A stretch of 35,603 nucleotides of DNA, taken from assembly GCF_001423495.1 (NCBI RefSeq), contig NZ_LMOG01000016.1, positions 274,445-310,047 on the forward strand. The letters are read 5' to 3'. Positions 23,672 to 32,938 of this stretch are shown in pieces. Below the pieces are notes generated by a model that ran no database searches, was not told where the DNA came from, and worked only from the letters and a program-made list of their open reading frames with translations. The translations under genes and the position numbers were made by a program. The stretch is from Xanthomonas sp. Leaf131. GTDB lineage: Bacteria; Pseudomonadota; Gammaproteobacteria; Xanthomonadales; Xanthomonadaceae. Each line of letters begins with the position of its first letter. The first letter of the stretch is position 1.

Positions 23672-25966
23672 ATGTCCAACGACGACTTCAAACAGGCCGC
23701 CCTCGACTACCACCGCCAGCAGCCGGCCGGCAAGATCAAGGTCACCGCGACCAAGCCGATGCTGACCCAGCGCGATCTGTCGCTGGCGTATTCGCCGGGC
23801 GTGGCCTTCGCCTGCGAGGCGATCGTCGAAGAACCCACCCAGGCCAGCGAGCTCACCGCGCGCGGCAATCTGGTGGCGGTCATCACCAACGGCACTGCGG
23901 TGCTGGGCTTGGGCAACATCGGCCCGCTGGCGTCCAAGCCGGTAATGGAAGGCAAGGGCGTGCTGTTCCAGAAGTTCGCCGGCATCGATGTGTTCGACAT
24001 CGAGATCAACGAAAACGACCCGGACAAGCTGGTGGACATCATCGCCAGCCTGGAGCCGACCTTCGGCGGCATCAATCTGGAAGACATCAAGGCGCCGGAG
24101 TGCTTCATCGTCGAGCGCAAACTGCGCGAGCGCATGAACATCCCGGTGTTCCATGACGACCAGCACGGCACCGCAATCATCGTCGGCGCGGCCGTGCTCA
24201 ACGCGCTGGTGGTCACCGGCAAGAAGATCGAAGAGGTCAAGCTGGCCACCACCGGCATGGGCGCGGCCGGCATTTCCTGCGTCAACATGCTGGTCTCGCT
24301 GGGCCTGAAGCCGGAAAACATTCTGGCGCTGGACCGCGACGGCGTGATCCATACCGGCCGTACCGACCTGGACCCGGACAAGCAGCGCTACGCGCGCGAC
24401 ACCGACAAGCGCACGCTGGCGGAAATCGTCGAGGGTGCCGACATCTTCCTGGGCCTGTCGGCGGCCGGCATCCTCAAGCCGGAAATGGTCGCCACGATGG
24501 CGCGCCAGCCGGTGATCTTCGCGCTGGCCAATCCCAACCCGGAAATCACCCCGGAAGCGGCCAAGGCAGTGCGCCCGGATTGCATCATCGGCACCGGTCG
24601 TTCGGACTACCCGAACCAGATCAACAACGTGCTGTGCTTCCCGTATCTGTTCCGCGGCGCGCTGGATGTGGGCGCTACCGGCATCAACGAAGACATGAAG
24701 ATTGCCTGCGTCAAGGCGATTGCGGCGATGGCGCGGCGCGAGGCCTCCGACCTGGGCGCAGCTTACGGCGGCGAGACCCCGAGCTTCGGCCCGGAATACC
24801 TGATCCCGCGTCCGCTGGACCCGCGTCTGCTGGTGGAACTGTCTTCGGCAGTTGCGCAGGCGGCGATGGATTCAGGCGTGGCCACGCGCCCGATCGAGGA
24901 CATGGAGGCCTATCGCGACAAGCTTGGCCAGTTCGTCTACCGCACCAGCCTGATGATGAAGCCGGTCTACGACCGCGCCCGCGCCGACAAACAGCGCGTG
25001 GTCTATGCCGAAGGCGAAGAAGAAGTGGTGCTGCGCGCGGTGCAGAACGTGGTCGACGAAGGCCTGGCTTTCCCGATCCTGATCGGTCGCCCGGACGTCA
25101 TCGAAGCGCGCATCGAGCGCATGGGTCTGCGCCTGACCGCCGGCGTGGATTTTGAAATCACCAACATCTACGACGACCCGCGCTTCAACGAGTATTGGCA
25201 GTACTACCACGCACTGACCGAACGCCGCGGCGTGACCGTCACTGCCGCCAAGGAGTTGATGCGCTCGCGTCCGACCCTGATCGCCGCGGTGATGGTGGCG
25301 CGCGGCGAAGCCGATGCGATGCTGTCCGGCGTGGTCGGTCGCTTCCACAAGAAGCTGGGCTACGCCCGCAGCGTGATTCCGCTGGAACCGCGCGTGAGCT
25401 CCACCTCGGCGATGACCGGCGTGATCAACCAACTGGGCGTGTTCTTCTTCCTGGATACGCATGTGCAGGAAGACCCGACCGTCGAACAAGTGGTCGAAGC
25501 CACGTTGCAGGCGGCGTTCCGCCTCAAGCTGTTCGGTATCGAGCCCAATATCGCGCTGCTGTCGCATTCGAACTTCGGCAGCCACGATTCGCGCGATGCC
25601 TTGAAGATGCGCGCGGTGCGCGAAGCCCTGCTCAAGCGCAAGCCCGAGCTCAACATCGACGGCGAAATGCAGGGCGACACCGCCTGGGACGAAGCGCTGC
25701 GCAAGCAGATCATGCCCAACAGCACCTTGAAGGGCCGTGCCAACCTGTTCGTACTGCCCAACCTGGAAGCGGCCAACATCGCCTACAACCTGGTGCGCGT
25801 GTTCACCGATGGCGTGGCGATCGGGCCGATCCTGATGGGCATTTCCAAGCCGGTGCACATCCTCACCACCAGCGCCACCTCGCGCCGGGTGATGAACATG
25901 ACGGCGATTGCGGCGGTGGATGCGCAGATCCGCAAGCAGCGCGATGCCGAGAAGATCGGCAGCTGA
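23672..25966 (+). CDS. maeB: NADP-dependent malic enzyme with C-terminal phosphotransacetylase-like domain
   Basis: 764 residues, the usual length of MaeB. It decarboxylates malate to pyruvate with reduction of NADP. The N-terminal malic domain (about 18-155) has [35 protein letters not shown] and [11 protein letters not shown]. The nucleotide domain (about 165-400) has the GMGAAG loop and [10 protein letters not shown]. The C-terminal third (about 420-764) is the phosphotransacetylase-like regulatory domain ([43 protein letters not shown]), in which acetyl-CoA usually acts as inhibitor. The ATG at 23672 starts the conserved [11 protein letters not shown]. It follows dctA in the same direction but behind a terminator, so it has its own promoter. 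The pairing with DctA suits growth on malate. Confidence 0.96.
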   Translation: MSNDDFKQAALDYHRQQPAGKIKVTATKPMLTQRDLSLAYSPGVAFACEAIVEEPTQASELTARGNLVAVITNGTAVLGLGNIGPLASKPVMEGKGVLFQKFAGIDVFDIEINENDPDKLVDIIASLEPTFGGINLEDIKAPECFIVERKLRERMNIPVFHDDQHGTAIIVGAAVLNALVVTGKKIEEVKLATTGMGAAGISCVNMLVSLGLKPENILALDRDGVIHTGRTDLDPDKQRYARDTDKRTLAEIVEGADIFLGLSAAGILKPEMVATMARQPVIFALANPNPEITPEAAKAVRPDCIIGTGRSDYPNQINNVLCFPYLFRGALDVGATGINEDMKIACVKAIAAMARREASDLGAAYGGETPSFGPEYLIPRPLDPRLLVELSSAVAQAAMDSGVATRPIEDMEAYRDKLGQFVYRTSLMMKPVYDRARADKQRVVYAEGEEEVVLRAVQNVVDEGLAFPILIGRPDVIEARIERMGLRLTAGVDFEITNIYDDPRFNEYWQYYHALTERRGVTVTAAKELMRSRPTLIAAVMVARGEADAMLSGVVGRFHKKLGYARSVIPLEPRVSSTSAMTGVINQLGVFFFLDTHVQEDPTVEQVVEATLQAAFRLKLFGIEPNIALLSHSNFGSHDSRDALKMRAVREALLKRKPELNIDGEMQGDTAWDEALRKQIMPNSTLKGRANLFVLPNLEAANIAYNLVRVFTDGVAIGPILMGISKPVHILTTSATSRRVMNMTAIAAVDAQIRKQRDAEKIGS

Positions 25967-25967
25967 G

Positions 25968-25999
25968 AAGCGCAGTAGCTAAAAAGCGCAGTAGCTAAA
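25968..25999 (+). repeat. 16-base tandem duplication after maeB
   Basis: A 16-base unit (AAGCGCAGTAGCTAAA) occurs twice without interruption, starting two bases after the maeB stop. A decayed third unit follows (about 9 of 16 matches). It looks like a slippage or local duplication and has no obvious role. Confidence 0.7.
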
Positions 26000-26203
26000 G
26001 AGCACAGCGACCAAGAGTTGCTGCTCTGTTTAAAGCCCCCTCCTTCCGGGGCGAAAAGGCACGGCTTGCGCGCCATAGGCGCGCGTGCCTTGGAGCGCCT
26101 GCGCCGCAAGCGCAGGCCGGGGCGCGGAGCGAGGGGTTGGGGTGAGGGTACGGTTTCTCCGGGCAGTGCCAAGCACGCAGCTGTCAGTCTCTGGCTTCGG
26201 TGA
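26000..26203. other. Hairpin-rich intergenic DNA
   Basis: No gene is supported here. Three hairpins lie in a row: GCCCC/GGGGC (26035-26052), a bulged stem AAGGCAC/GTGCCTT enclosing GCGCGCC/GGCGCGC (26056-26091), and GCCTGCGC/GCGCAGGC (26097-26117, 5-base loop). A G-rich tract with GAGGGGTTGGGGTGAGGGT follows (about 26130-26148), a motif I recognise as frequent between Xanthomonas genes. They may jointly end transcription of maeB. Confidence 0.5.
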
Positions 26204-26319
26204 GGGGCGCCAGCGCGTCCGGGAATCGGCTCTTCGGCTCGGTCAGACATCCTGTCTGACTCGCCGCGCGGCACATCCGTGTGCCGCTCTCCGCCAATCC
26301 CCGGCCACGCTGCCGCCTT
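26204..26319. repeat. Multi-branched palindromic element of about 116 bases
   Basis: 26204-26230 and 26293-26319 pair over about 27 positions with roughly five mismatches. They enclose two perfect hairpins: GTCAGACA/TGTCTGAC (26242-26260, 3-base loop) and GCGGCACA/TGTGCCGC (26268-26287, 4-base loop). The whole would fold as a branched, tRNA-like shape on either strand. It may be a small mobile repeat, a structured RNA, or a terminator cluster between the convergent maeB and GH92 genes. Confidence 0.55.
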
Positions 26320-26508
26320 GGCGCGTCGTTGACATGACTTAGTCAAGACAAGCGAGTTCTCCGTCGTGATTTCCGTGGCCTGCGCGATTCTCGATGACAG
26401 CAGCAGAGCTGGTTGTCCATAACTGTGCGAGCGCAACTTGCGCCTGTCTGAGTGCGGCAAATGGTAATGCCATACCAACGCGACGATGGATAGCGGACAG
26501 CGCTAGCT
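26320..26508. other. Intergenic DNA downstream of the GH92 gene
   Basis: No gene is supported. A dyad TGGTA-N6-TACCA lies at 26462-26477, 32 bases past the GH92 stop. It resembles a LacI-family operator but stands at the 3' end of the gene, so its meaning is unclear. Confidence 0.4.
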
Positions 26509-29500
26509 TCAACGCACCGCAGGCGGCACACCAAGCAACTCAATCTCCGCCAGCTGCACTTTCGCTGGTGCACTAAACCGCAGCCGATACTCCGCATACG
26601 CACCCGGCTTGGTAATCCGAAACGGCCGCGTCTGCAACGGCCATTCAAACGTTTCCTCACGACGCTGATCGACCACCTTCCACGCACCATCAGCCGCACG
26701 CGCTTCCAACGTCCATCCGCTTGCAACAATCGCTGCGTTACCGCTGGTCAGTGTGTAGAGCGTCGGCGTGCCGCGCGCAATGCCGCTGAACGTCAGCGTC
26801 GATGTCGATACAACTGCAGCGACCGTTCCCGCATCGTCGTCATGCAACGCAGCGACATCGCCACCATCGTCCAGCGTCATGCGCGCAGTGTCTCCGAGCA
26901 GATCCTGCAGCGGGGCGGGACGCTCCCCAGGCGCAGTCAATGACGGCGGCACATCGTCAGGCCCGGTGCCCCAGCGCGACGGCGTCGGTCCCATCACGAA
27001 GTCCAGTGTCGCGCCCTTTGCAATTTCCGCATGCGGCAACCAGGTCTTTTGCCAGGGTTTGCCGTTGACCCTGAGCGATTGCACATACACGTTTTCTGCT
27101 GAGTTCTGCGGCGCATTGACCACCAGCGTGCCGCCATTGGGCAGACGCACGCTGGCATGCTTGAACAGCGGCGAGCCGATCACATACTCCGGCGCCCCCA
27201 TGCGCAGCGGATACAGCCCCAGCGCCGCGAACAGGTACCACGCCGACATCTCGCCGTTGTCTTCATCGCCGGGATAGCCCTGGCCGATCTCGCTGCCCAA
27301 GTACAGGCGCGCAAGGATTTCGCGAGTGATGCGTTGCGTCTTCCACGGCTGCCCAGCATACAGATACATCCACGGAATATGGTGCGCGGTCTGATTGCTG
27401 TGCGCATACATGCCCATGCGCACGTCGCGCGCTTCGGTCATCTCGTGGATGGTGTCGCCATAAGAACCGGCAAACTTGGCTTCGGCGGTTTCGGGTGTGG
27501 CGAAGAACGTATCCAGTTTCGCGGCCAATCCCGCGCGCCCGCCATACAACGTGGACAGGCCTTCGCCATCGTGCGGTGTGGTGAACGCAAACGTCCAGCC
27601 GCTGGATTCGGTGTAATCGTTGCCCCACACGCGCGGGTCGTAGTGCGCAGCATCCACGCGCCAATCGCCATTCGCCTTGCGGCCCTGGAAAAAGCCGATC
27701 GCCGGATCGAACAACGCCGAATACCCCGCCGCACGATGACGGAAATACAGCGCCTCGGTTGCATAACGCTCGCGCGCTGCAGCCGTCGTCGCTTGCTTGG
27801 ACAACGCATCGGCCATGTTGGCGATACCGAAATCGTTGAGCGCGCCCTCCATCGACCACGACATGCCTTCATGCGTGTCGGTATCGGCATAACCGCGAAA
27901 GGTGGAGCGCGCCATGCCTTTACGGCCGACGTGGCGATCCGGCGCCACCACGCTCGCATTCTTGAGCGCGGCAGCGTACGCCTCGGCCGGATCGAACCCT
28001 TGCACGCCCTTGCGCCACGCATCGGCAAACGCCACATCGGAACTGGTGCCCACCATCAGATCGGCATAGCCGGGTGAGGACCAGCGCGCCACCCAACCGC
28101 CCGCGCGCGATTGCTCCAGAAAACCCTGCACCAAGGCACCGGCATCGTCGGGGGCGAACAACGCGTAGGCCGGCCACGCAGTGCGAAAGGTGTCCCACAG
28201 GCCATTGTTGACGTAGACCCGGCCATCGCGGATCGGCGCAAAACTGCGCACCGCGCTGCCATCGATGTTGTCGTCCGACCAGCTGTTCTGGCTGGCGTAA
28301 CGCCAGTCCGGCGCGCTGGCGCTGCCGACATTTTCATGGCCGGAGTTGGGATACAGATGCAGTCGGTACAGATTGGAATACAGGGTGGTCTTCTGGTCGG
28401 TCGTGGCGTCGGGCACCTCGAAGCGCCCCAGCAACGCATCCCATGCATCCTGCGCACGGGATGCGATCTGCTCGAACGTTGCTTGCGGCGGGATTTCCAG
28501 TCCCAGGTTGTGCCTGGCCTGATCGAGCGAGATCAACGAGGTGGCAATGCGCATCTGCACTTGCCGCGTGCTGCCTGCAGCGAACTTGATCCAGCCGGTG
28601 GGCCGGCCGGTGTCGCTCAGGCCGCTGGTTTTCCACGGCGTATCGAAACTGGCATAGACATACATGCGCGTCGCGCCGGTCGACAGCCCGCTACGGACAT
28701 CGGTGTAACCGGAAAGCGTCTGTGTCGCAGCATCCAGGCGCAACCCGCCGCGTGCGTCCACATTGTCGAACAACAGATTGGCATCGCCCTGCGCCGGGAA
28801 GCGAAAGCGGAATAGCGCGGCATGGTCGGTCGGTGCGATCTCGGCATGGATCCCGTTGTCCAACTGCACCGTGTAGCGATACGGGCGCGCGATTTCAGTG
28901 TCGTGCGAGAACGCCAAGGCGCGCTTGCCGCGATCGGCCTCCGGTGCGCCCGTACTCAGCGACGGCATCACCTGAAAGGTCTGGCGGTCGCCCATCCACG
29001 GACTGGGCTGATGGCTGAGCGACAGCGCCTGCAGGCGCGGACGATTGTCCGCCGCGTTGTGTTCGTTCCAGCGATACAGCCAGGTCAGCGTGCCCGCATC
29101 GGTCACCGGCGTCCAGAAGTTGAAGCCGTGCGGCACGGCCGTTGCGGGAAAATTATTGCCACGCGAGAACGTGCCATTGGACTGCGTGCCGCGCGTGGTC
29201 AGCACCCAATCCGAAGGACGTGCCGGGAGATCGGACGCCACATCGGTAATGGCGATATCGTCGATCCAACCGACGCCAGTCGCGCCTGCAGGTGGTGCAA
29301 CTTCCAGCTCAATTGCCACCACGCGGCGCCCGCGCAAACCGGCCACCTCGCCCAGCCGTACCGCCTTGCGCGCCCATTGCTGCGGATACAGCGTCTTCGA
29401 ATCGCCTTGCGCTCGCGCACCGAGTGCGACGCCATGTTGATCCCGCGCAGCGCTGGCAGACACGCGCATGCCGTCGTCCAGCAGCAGATCCAACGACACA

Positions 29501-29871
29501 TAGGTCGAGGCCACATGATCGCTGCCCACACGTTCCGGCAGCACCAGCCACGACACCGTCGTCTCGGCACCGATCAAAAGATCGCTGGTAAACAACGTCC
29601 GCCGCCCGCCCGCTCCACCACTGGCATACCGCAGCGCATGCGCACCGCTGTAACCGGCGTTCGGCCTGGCCGCATACGGCGTAGCGGGGCCCGTGCCGAT
29701 CGCAATCTGTACATCGCCCGCCACAGCGCTCACCGGCACAGGCTGCCCTTTTTCGAACGAACTCGAAAACCCGGTCGCGGCACTCACACACAGCGGCGTA
29801 GCGCAGACAAGGGCAACAGCAAGCGAAAGCCACAGGCCACGCGGACGCGGCAGGACAACAGACGAGGGCAC
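26509..29871 (-). CDS. GH92 alpha-mannosidase, secreted
   Basis: 1120 residues. GH92 enzymes are calcium-dependent exo-alpha-mannosidases, mostly alpha-1,2, that trim mannose from N-glycans. The signal peptide (about 1-31) ends CVSAA. A jelly-roll-like module (about 33-215) precedes the GH92 N-domain (starting near 225; RGTQSNGTFSRGNNFPATAV) and the alpha/alpha barrel (YRLHLYPNSG, GLWDTFRTAWP, EGMSWSMEGALNDFGIANMA, SNQTAHHIPWMYLYAG). The hallmark GYPGDEDNGEMSAWYLFAAL contains Glu874. A discoidin-like C-terminal module runs from about 980. The start is GTG at 29871, backed by AAGGAG at 29882-29887. It probably acts in the periplasm or outside on plant glycoproteins. It stands alone, convergent with maeB; linkage specificity cannot be told. 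Confidence 0.92.
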   Translation of the reverse strand: MPSSVVLPRPRGLWLSLAVALVCATPLCVSAATGFSSSFEKGQPVPVSAVAGDVQIAIGTGPATPYAARPNAGYSGAHALRYASGGAGGRRTLFTSDLLIGAETTVSWLVLPERVGSDHVASTYVSLDLLLDDGMRVSASAARDQHGVALGARAQGDSKTLYPQQWARKAVRLGEVAGLRGRRVVAIELEVAPPAGATGVGWIDDIAITDVASDLPARPSDWVLTTRGTQSNGTFSRGNNFPATAVPHGFNFWTPVTDAGTLTWLYRWNEHNAADNRPRLQALSLSHQPSPWMGDRQTFQVMPSLSTGAPEADRGKRALAFSHDTEIARPYRYTVQLDNGIHAEIAPTDHAALFRFRFPAQGDANLLFDNVDARGGLRLDAATQTLSGYTDVRSGLSTGATRMYVYASFDTPWKTSGLSDTGRPTGWIKFAAGSTRQVQMRIATSLISLDQARHNLGLEIPPQATFEQIASRAQDAWDALLGRFEVPDATTDQKTTLYSNLYRLHLYPNSGHENVGSASAPDWRYASQNSWSDDNIDGSAVRSFAPIRDGRVYVNNGLWDTFRTAWPAYALFAPDDAGALVQGFLEQSRAGGWVARWSSPGYADLMVGTSSDVAFADAWRKGVQGFDPAEAYAAALKNASVVAPDRHVGRKGMARSTFRGYADTDTHEGMSWSMEGALNDFGIANMADALSKQATTAAARERYATEALYFRHRAAGYSALFDPAIGFFQGRKANGDWRVDAAHYDPRVWGNDYTESSGWTFAFTTPHDGEGLSTLYGGRAGLAAKLDTFFATPETAEAKFAGSYGDTIHEMTEARDVRMGMYAHSNQTAHHIPWMYLYAGQPWKTQRITREILARLYLGSEIGQGYPGDEDNGEMSAWYLFAALGLYPLRMGAPEYVIGSPLFKHASVRLPNGGTLVVNAPQNSAENVYVQSLRVNGKPWQKTWLPHAEIAKGATLDFVMGPTPSRWGTGPDDVPPSLTAPGERPAPLQDLLGDTARMTLDDGGDVAALHDDDAGTVAAVVSTSTLTFSGIARGTPTLYTLTSGNAAIVASGWTLEARAADGAWKVVDQRREETFEWPLQTRPFRITKPGAYAEYRLRFSAPAKVQLAEIELLGVPPAVR

Positions 29872-30187
29872 GTGGTGATGTCTCCTTGGTGGTGACGTAG
29901 CAGGGTGTGTCCGGTTGATGCCCGCGATCTGTGCAGATCACGCAACCCGATCCCGATGCGCAATTCCCCAGCGATGATAAGCGCGATATTCGGGCATGGT
30001 GGCCTTGAGTCGCCGCGCCAGCGATGGGCCGCGCAGACCGAACCAGCGACGTCGCCATCCAACGCCGCCACTGCCGGAGCAACCGCCGGGACCACCGCAA
30101 CCCAGCCCACGCAGCCCGGTCAATGGGCCGATCACCACGCAGGCTGCTAGAATCCGCGCTCTGCCTTGCCTTTACGATCGTGCCGCC
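29872..30187. promoter_or_regulatory. Divergent intergenic region between GH92 and the zinc-finger gene
   Basis: 316 bases with no gene supported. A palindrome GATCT-GTGC-AGATC (29926-29939) lies 55 bases before the GH92 start and is a possible operator. TAGAAT at 30148-30153 could be the -10 of the rightward operon, though no good -35 is present. Confidence 0.4.
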
Positions 30188-30385
30188 ATGAGCCAGACCG
30201 CCACCGCGCCCGCCAATGCCGAATCGCGCTACACCGTGCATCGCGGCGATCTGCCGCTGAGTTGCCCGACGCCGCAGATGGCGCTGTGGAACTCGCATCC
30301 GCGCGTATATCTGCCGATCGAAGACGAGCCCAACTGCGAAGCCAAGTGCCCGTATTGCGGCGCGTTGTTCGTGCTCGCCGACTGA
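30188..30385 (+). CDS. Small CHCC zinc-finger protein
   Basis: 65 residues. It matches the zf-CHCC family, related to the zinc-binding end of the NDUFS6 subunit of complex I. Cys26, His37, Cys54 and Cys57 form the CHCC set (LSCPTPQMALWNSHPRVYLP, then CPYCG); Cys50 is an extra cysteine. It is cytoplasmic, with no signal or membrane segment. Its cellular role is not established. It begins a run of genes with the glycosyltransferase 10 bases downstream, an arrangement suggesting co-transcription rather than shared function. Confidence 0.85.
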   Translation: MSQTATAPANAESRYTVHRGDLPLSCPTPQMALWNSHPRVYLPIEDEPNCEAKCPYCGALFVLAD

Positions 30386-30395
30386 TCCTGGCCGG

Positions 30396-31508
30396 ATGCA
30401 CCGCCTGACCGTGGTGCAACTGCTGCCGGCGCTGCAGTCCGGCGGCGTCGAGCGCTCCACCCTGGAAATCGCCGCTGCGCTGGTGCGCGCCGGCCACCGC
30501 GCCGTGGTCGTCTCGGCCGGCGGTCGCCTGGTCCAGCCGCTGCTGGAAGCGGGCGGCGAACATCTCACCCTGGAGATCGGGCGCAAGTCGCTGCTGACCT
30601 TGCGTCATGTGGTCGGCCTACGCCGACTATTCGCCGAACTGGGCGCCGACATCGTGCACGCACGTTCGCGCCTGCCGGCCTGGCTGGGCTGGTACGCGTT
30701 GCGCGGCATGCCGCAGGCGACGCGGCCGCGCTTTGTCACTACCGTGCACGGGCTCAATTCGCCCAGTCGCTATAGCGCGGTGATGACCTACGGCGAGCGG
30801 GTGATCTGCGTCTCGCAGACGGTGCGCGACTACGTCTGCACCCACTATCCGCAGACCGACACCACGCGCTTGCGCACCATTGCGCGCGGTGTCGATATTG
30901 CGCAGTTCCCGCGTCGCCCGCAGCCCGATCACCGCGCACGCAAATGGGTGCAGACCCTGTTGCCCGGTTGGCCGGCCGACGCCCCATTGCTGTTGCTGCC
31001 CGGCCGCGGCACGCGCCTGAAAGGCCATGCCGACGGCCTGCAATTGCTTACCGACGTGCGCGCTGCCGGCCTGCCGGCCTGGTTGTGGCTGCCCGGCGCA
31101 CGCGAGCCCGGCCGCGAAGCTTATGTGCGCGAGCTGGAAGCCGAGGCGGCCAGACTGGGCGTGGCCGAGGTGGTCGTCTTCACCGAACCTACCGCACGCA
31201 TCGCCGAGGCCTATGCCGCCAGCAATCTGGTGCTGCAGCTGTCGCGCAAGCCCGAGGCGTTTGGCCGCACCGTGGTGGAGGCCTTGTCGGTGGGCCGGCC
31301 GGTGTTGGGCTGGGCGCATGGCGGCGTCGGCGAGTTGCTGGCCGAACTGCAGCCTGTGGGCGCGGTGCCGGCGTTCGATGCGCAGGCGCTGCGCACCCAG
31401 GCGCTCAGCTTGCTGCAGCAGGCGCCAACACCGCCCGCGGCGCTTCCCTATACGTTGCAGGCCATGCAATCGGCCACCTTGAAGGTCTATGACGAACTCC
31501 GCCGCTGA
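30396..31508 (+). CDS. Glycosyltransferase family 4, probably LPS core or O-chain
   Basis: 370 residues with the GT-B fold. The N-terminal domain begins VVQLLPALQSGGVERSTLEIAAAL, the donor/acceptor loop typical of GT4 enzymes. The C-terminal domain has LLLLPGRGTRLKGHADGLQLL and the E-x7-E motif at Glu287 and Glu295 (KPEAFGRTVVEAL), which binds the nucleotide sugar. It likely transfers a sugar to a lipid-linked or LPS acceptor at the cytoplasmic face of the inner membrane. Its end overlaps the start of the O-antigen-ligase-like gene by 20 bases, and waaA and a lipid A acyltransferase lie nearby, so an LPS role is favoured. Sugar and linkage are unknown. Confidence 0.88.
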   Translation: MHRLTVVQLLPALQSGGVERSTLEIAAALVRAGHRAVVVSAGGRLVQPLLEAGGEHLTLEIGRKSLLTLRHVVGLRRLFAELGADIVHARSRLPAWLGWYALRGMPQATRPRFVTTVHGLNSPSRYSAVMTYGERVICVSQTVRDYVCTHYPQTDTTRLRTIARGVDIAQFPRRPQPDHRARKWVQTLLPGWPADAPLLLLPGRGTRLKGHADGLQLLTDVRAAGLPAWLWLPGAREPGREAYVRELEAEAARLGVAEVVVFTEPTARIAEAYAASNLVLQLSRKPEAFGRTVVEALSVGRPVLGWAHGGVGELLAELQPVGAVPAFDAQALRTQALSLLQQAPTPPAALPYTLQAMQSATLKVYDELRR

Positions 31509-32823
31509 GGCCATTCCACCCGCGCCCACGTTGACGCCCGACGCCGGTCGCTGGGCGCCGCTGTGGGTGATCCTGTTCGTGGCGCTGTGGCCCACGCCCG
31601 GGCTGGCCGAGACGGTGTTGTCGCTGGGCGCAGTCTTTGCCGCCTATCGGTTGCTGCATGCGCGGTTTCGCGGTGGCACGCGGCTGCTCAGCGGCGCGGC
31701 CTGGGCGCTGACCAGTGTGCTGTTCTTCGCGTACTGGTTGCCGCAGATGCTGTCTGCATTCGATGCGGTGGACGTGGGGCGCGCGCTGCGTAAATCGGCC
31801 ACCGATCTGCGCTACCTGCCTTTCATGTGGTTGTGCGCGATCGCGGTGGCCAATACGCAGCGCCGCCGGCGCACCTTCATCGGCCTGGCGGTGATCGGCG
31901 GGGTGTGGACGCTGGACGCGCTGCTGCAAGCCGCGTTCGGCAGCAGCCCGTTGTTCTTCGGCCTGGACCAGATCAAGCAATTGATCAGCGGGCATGGGCT
32001 GTGCACGGCAGAAGAACTGGCCTTGGTCGACCGCCTCAGCGGCGCGCTGGGGCCGTGCAATCTCAAGTTCGGGCAGACCCTGGCCAGCCTGTCGCCGTTC
32101 CTGCTGCTCGCGCTTGGGCGACGCACTGCCTGGGCCTGGGCAGGCGCTGCGGCGGCGGTCGGTGTGGTGCTGGTCTTGGCCGGCTCGCGCGCCTCGTGGA
32201 TCACCTACGCTGTGATCGTGCTGCTGTCTGGCTGGCAGTTGCTGGGTGGCCGTCGGCTGCTGGCGGTGGCGGTGGCCGGCGCGCTGTTGGCCGTCGGGGT
32301 GGTGGCGATGGCGCCGCAGGCGCGCGAGCGCGTCCAGCGCACCGCCTTGGCCTTCAGCAATGGCGAACAAGGCGTCGACCAGGCCTTGTCCGGGCGTGCG
32401 CAGATCTGGGGTGCGGCGCTGTGCATGATCCGCGCGCATCCACTCAACGGCGTGGGCGCGCGTGGTTTCCGCCAGGCGTATCCGGCCTGCAACCCGGCGC
32501 CGGAGCAGATGCCGGCATGGGGCGACGGGCCGGCCTTCCATGCGCACCAGATCGTGCTGGAAATTCTTGCCGAAACCGGTGTGATCGGATTGCTGCTATG
32601 GCTGGCCGGTGCGGCGCAGGCCTGGCGCGCGTGGCGCTATTCCAGCGTTGCGGCGCGTGAGCAGGCGCGTCCGGCGATGATCGCGTTGGTGGCAACGGTG
32701 TTCCCGCTCAACACGCACCTGGCGTTCTATTCCAGCTTCTGGGGTGGCCTGAGCCTGATGCTGGCCGGCTTGTATGCCGGTGCCCTGCTCAACGACGACG
32801 CGGATCAACCGCCGTCGCGATAG
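31489..32823 (+). CDS. O-antigen ligase / Wzy_C family membrane protein
   Basis: 444 residues with about ten to twelve hydrophobic helices. The Wzy_C signature region is present: VLVLAGSRASWITYAVIVLL, then a periplasmic loop with QIWGAALCMIRAHPLNGVGA and RGF, and the conserved histidine loop FHAHQIVLEILAETGVIGLLL. Members either join O-chain to lipid A-core (WaaL) or polymerise O-units (Wzy), and sequence alone rarely separates them. The gene next to core-type glycosyltransferase and waaA speaks for a ligase. The ATG at 31489 lies inside the preceding gene (20-base overlap), so translation is probably coupled. Confidence 0.85.
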   Translation: MTNSAAEAIPPAPTLTPDAGRWAPLWVILFVALWPTPGLAETVLSLGAVFAAYRLLHARFRGGTRLLSGAAWALTSVLFFAYWLPQMLSAFDAVDVGRALRKSATDLRYLPFMWLCAIAVANTQRRRRTFIGLAVIGGVWTLDALLQAAFGSSPLFFGLDQIKQLISGHGLCTAEELALVDRLSGALGPCNLKFGQTLASLSPFLLLALGRRTAWAWAGAAAAVGVVLVLAGSRASWITYAVIVLLSGWQLLGGRRLLAVAVAGALLAVGVVAMAPQARERVQRTALAFSNGEQGVDQALSGRAQIWGAALCMIRAHPLNGVGARGFRQAYPACNPAPEQMPAWGDGPAFHAHQIVLEILAETGVIGLLLWLAGAAQAWRAWRYSSVAAREQARPAMIALVATVFPLNTHLAFYSSFWGGLSLMLAGLYAGALLNDDADQPPSR

Positions 32824-32870
32824 GCGTGGCGCTCAAGACGATTGCGCCCAGCGCCAGATTACGCACGGCA

Positions 32871-32938
32871 CGCGAGTGATCGCGCGTCCACTGGGGCTGC
32901 GTGCGCGACGTGCGCACTCATCCCTACGATCACTCGCG
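32871..32938. terminator. Hairpin between convergent waaL-like and lpxL-like genes
   Basis: CGCGAGTGATCG (32871-32882) and CGATCACTCGCG (32927-32938) form a perfect 12-base stem. The 44-base interior holds a second stem (GTGCGC/GCGCAC, 32901-32917). Placed between two converging genes, it could end transcription from both sides, although T tracts are missing. A further 6-base hairpin (32992-33012) lies just past the lpxL-like stop. Confidence 0.5.

Noticed and set aside
26462..26477. TGGTA-N6-TACCA dyad as an operator for the GH92 gene
   Set aside because: It lies past the 3' end of GH92 with no promoter or gene start beside it; it was noted but not called an operator.
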